Shown here piece by piece: positions 4,404 to 6,336 of a DNA stretch of 6,336 nucleotides. This DNA is from Desulfocapsa sp. (GTDB taxonomy: Bacteria; Desulfobacterota; Desulfobulbia; Desulfobulbales; Desulfocapsaceae): contig JAOZKX010000137.1 of NCBI GenBank assembly GCA_029935135.1, forward strand, positions 1-6,336, read 5' to 3'. The position numbers were made by a program, and so were the translations under genes. Each line of letters opens with the position of its first letter. Positions within the stretch are counted from its first letter, which is position 1. Under the pieces are notes generated by a model. The model saw nothing but the letters and a program-made list of their open reading frames with translations, made no database searches and had not been told where the DNA came from.

Positions 4404-6336
4404 ATGGATCGCACTCATTTTTCTTTCGCCCAGATGCCCTCTTGTTGTTTGCAAGCTTTGAAAATAGTCCTTGCTGTTGCGGCACTGTTCCTTATGTTGA
4501 CCGCTCCAGCCTTTGCCGAAGATATTAGCTTTACGGAAAACAACAGCCTGACCACAGGAACGGATCGCTTTTATGAAATTATCCTTCCTGCAGATCACCA
4601 GGGATGGCGTATCTCGATTAACGCTGATGCCAACTGTGATATGGATCTGCGTAAAGATACGACTACAGGGACATCGTTTGTTTCCAAGTCCAATAATAAT
4701 CTGCACACCATTCTGGTTGCTCCGGACAGTACGGATCTCATTGCTGACAACACCTATTTTATTCAGGTCCATGCCGATGCTGATATCTCCTATACCATTC
4801 TCTCAGAACCACTCTATGCCCGTGACCTGACCTGGGATCCAGGCACTGCTCCCCTTGGTAGTGAGCTTCTGAATAACCCGGACACGGTTGGTGGAGATTA
4901 TCTGTATAAGATCACCAGCCAGGCTTCAGCGGCAGGTGCTTGGAGGAATGGATTGCAGGTTAACACTGGTGCCGCAGATTTGTATATGCGCAGGGATAGT
5001 GCCCCCAGCACTGTTTCTTTCTCTTATCGTTCGGAAAACACAACAGCAATCGAAGGCACAGAAACTGACGGTATTATCCTTGATAACAGTCAGTATGCTG
5101 AAAATCAGAGCTGGTACCTTCTGGTGCATGCCGAAGCGAACTCCCAGTGGTCACTGTTTTCAGGCGATATCTATGTCCATGAGTTAGGTGATCTGGCTGC
5201 CGACGCCTCCAGCTCTTCCGGCACCGTTACCATAGGAGCTGAAGGAACCGTTTACTTTAAGACCCAGATAGCAGAAAATACGCAAGGGTGGCGACTCTAC
5301 GCCAATGGTGCCGATGCAGACATCTATGTGAATAAAAATTACGCTCCGGTTTCCACTTCCACCAGTTATTATGAACAAACAGAGAGGGGTCAGATGCTTC
5401 TGGTCCCTGTGTACCTGACCAGTGATCTCTATTATGTCGGCCTTACCGCCATGGCCGGGACCACCCTCAGTCTGGATTCCAGGAAACAGCAGATACGGAC
5501 ACCTTCCCTGCAGCCCGGATATGTGGATGAGGGAAGGGATGAATTTGAGTTTGTCCTCACCGGCAGCGATGATGACGGTTACGGTTATCTCACCTATCAG
5601 ATAGAAGTACCCATCGATCAGATCGCCTGGCAGGTCAACTGTTCTCCCACTTCAGGGGAATCCCATGTGTACCTGCGCCAGGGCGAAGCGCCAAACCGCT
5701 GGAATAATAACGGTCTGTCCGAGGCAATCGCTCCCGTCGTTGATTCCATTATTCAGGTTCCGGATTATTTAACAGACGGCACCTGGTATGTCACTGTGTA
5801 TGGCACAGGAAGCTTTAGCTTTTCTCTCACCAGCCAGAACCCGGTAATTAGCCCGGCTGACTTTGTCAATGAATCTCCAGCCCTTACAAATGGTGCTGCC
5901 TTTGAAAACCAGACAGGCTGGCGTTACTATCAGGTGAGCGACATTGACTCCCAGCTGGGAACCCTTGGCTGGGAATTGGAACTGGGCAACCAGGTTGCAG
6001 GTACCGAAATCGCCATTCGTAGAAATGCCGTTCCCGGACGCTGGCAGTACCGCAACAACGGACCAGTTGTCTCCACCGCCTATCGTGTTGATTACAGTTC
6101 CACCTCCGGCCTTATGCAGCGCCCCGGACATCCGGCAGATATCTGGTATATCGGAGTGTATACTCCGGAGGTGGCACTGGGTGCCTTCTCGCTGACAACC
6201 CGTGCTATACCTGCAGCAGAGGTTTCCTTTAACAACGGAACCTTATCTGTGACCAATCAGGGAGCCAGCCCCTGGACCTATTTTAAGGTAGTTGTCCCCG
6301 ATGATCCGACCCTTCTTGGTTGGGATATCAGGCTGA
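4404..6336 (+). CDS. Large exported protein with tandem PPC-like beta-sandwich repeats (3' end beyond window)
   Basis: The frame is open from the ATG at 4404 to the right edge, giving 644 residues with no stop. Residues 1-38 form a signal peptide: a long N-region, the hydrophobic stretch IVLAVAALFLMLTAPAFA, and probable signal peptidase I cleavage after AFA before EDI. The mature part is a series of diverged repeats. A Gly/Ala-Trp motif recurs at Trp68, Trp180, Trp296, Trp409, Trp523 and Trp640, so the period is 112-117 residues. Each unit runs: a strand such as YFK or FYEI, the GW strand (GWRISI, GWRLYA, GWELEL), an Asp- or Arg-rich strand (DMDLRKD, ADLYMRRD, ADIYVNKN), and a closing strand such as WYLLVHA, WYVTVYG or WYIGVYT ending in F-S-L. 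This layout is like bacterial pre-peptidase C-terminal (PPC) domains. No protease or other catalytic motif appears in the visible part; one could follow downstream. It is likely secreted or surface-bound. Function is unknown; adhesion, carbohydrate binding or attachment to a downstream enzyme are options. Confidence 0.88.
   Translation, partial: MDRTHFSFAQMPSCCLQALKIVLAVAALFLMLTAPAFAEDISFTENNSLTTGTDRFYEIILPADHQGWRISINADANCDMDLRKDTTTGTSFVSKSNNNLHTILVAPDSTDLIADNTYFIQVHADADISYTILSEPLYARDLTWDPGTAPLGSELLNNPDTVGGDYLYKITSQASAAGAWRNGLQVNTGAADLYMRRDSAPSTVSFSYRSENTTAIEGTETDGIILDNSQYAENQSWYLLVHAEANSQWSLFSGDIYVHELGDLAADASSSSGTVTIGAEGTVYFKTQIAENTQGWRLYANGADADIYVNKNYAPVSTSTSYYEQTERGQMLLVPVYLTSDLYYVGLTAMAGTTLSLDSRKQQIRTPSLQPGYVDEGRDEFEFVLTGSDDDGYGYLTYQIEVPIDQIAWQVNCSPTSGESHVYLRQGEAPNRWNNNGLSEAIAPVVDSIIQVPDYLTDGTWYVTVYGTGSFSFSLTSQNPVISPADFVNESPALTNGAAFENQTGWRYYQVSDIDSQLGTLGWELELGNQVAGTEIAIRRNAVPGRWQYRNNGPVVSTAYRVDYSSTSGLMQRPGHPADIWYIGVYTPEVALGAFSLTTRAIPAAEVSFNNGTLSVTNQGASPWTYFKVVVPDDPTLLGWDIRL

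Noticed and set aside
4257..4772. 171-codon open frame on the minus strand
   Set aside because: It overlaps the 5' part of the exported-protein gene in antisense, has no ribosome binding site or recognisable domain, and its composition is unlike the neighbouring genes. The plus-strand frame has a signal peptide and repeats and explains the region.
5769..6131. 120-codon minus-strand frame inside the exported-protein gene
   Set aside because: It is antisense to the repeat region, without a ribosome binding site or known domain. The plus-strand repeat pattern continues through it without a break.
1..6336. CRISPR arrays, tRNA or rRNA genes, insertion sequences, phage or toxin-antitoxin and defence genes
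   Set aside because: No regularly spaced repeats, cloverleaf sequences, transposase motifs or recognisable defence domains were found on either strand.

Overview
The window looks like a Gram-negative chromosome, and I infer an anaerobic Desulfobacterota-type (delta-proteobacterial, possibly Desulfobulbales) bacterium. The reasons are an IHF-type DNA-bending protein, an outer-membrane-type lipoprotein with a glycine zipper, a long (592-residue) UbiD-family decarboxylase, and a large exported protein. The lineage is inferred from gene style only; there is no rRNA or other marker to confirm it.

Layout. From 4072 down to 427 on the minus strand lie five tightly packed genes that read as one operon. 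In order of transcription they are a 150-residue glycine-zipper lipoprotein, a YjbQ/UPF0047 protein, an 83-residue protein of unknown function, a UbiD-family decarboxylase, and an RluB-type 23S rRNA pseudouridine synthase. The junctions are a 4-nt gap, a 4-nt ATGA overlap, a 10-nt gap and a 3-nt gap, so translational coupling is likely. After a 178-nt gap containing several inverted repeats, an IHF/HU-family gene follows on the same strand, cut off by the left window edge. The operon mixes envelope, cofactor/quinone-type and ribosome-maturation functions, so it looks like a housekeeping cluster rather than a single pathway.

A 331-nt divergent intergenic region (4073-4403) separates this operon from a plus-strand gene that starts at 4404 and is still open at the right edge (644 codons seen). 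That gene encodes an exported protein built from tandem beta-rich repeats of about 112-117 residues, each with a conserved Gly/Ala-Trp motif. They resemble bacterial pre-peptidase C-terminal (PPC) domains. No catalytic domain is visible in the part present. The intergenic region holds a plausible minus-strand promoter, a striking 38-bp near-perfect palindrome followed by a U-rich tract on the plus strand, and an 11-bp direct repeat just upstream of the exported-protein gene.

I see no CRISPR array, tRNA, rRNA, insertion sequence, phage gene or recognisable defence system. The most interesting items are the repeat protein and the terminator-like palindrome in front of it, which has no annotated gene upstream to terminate.
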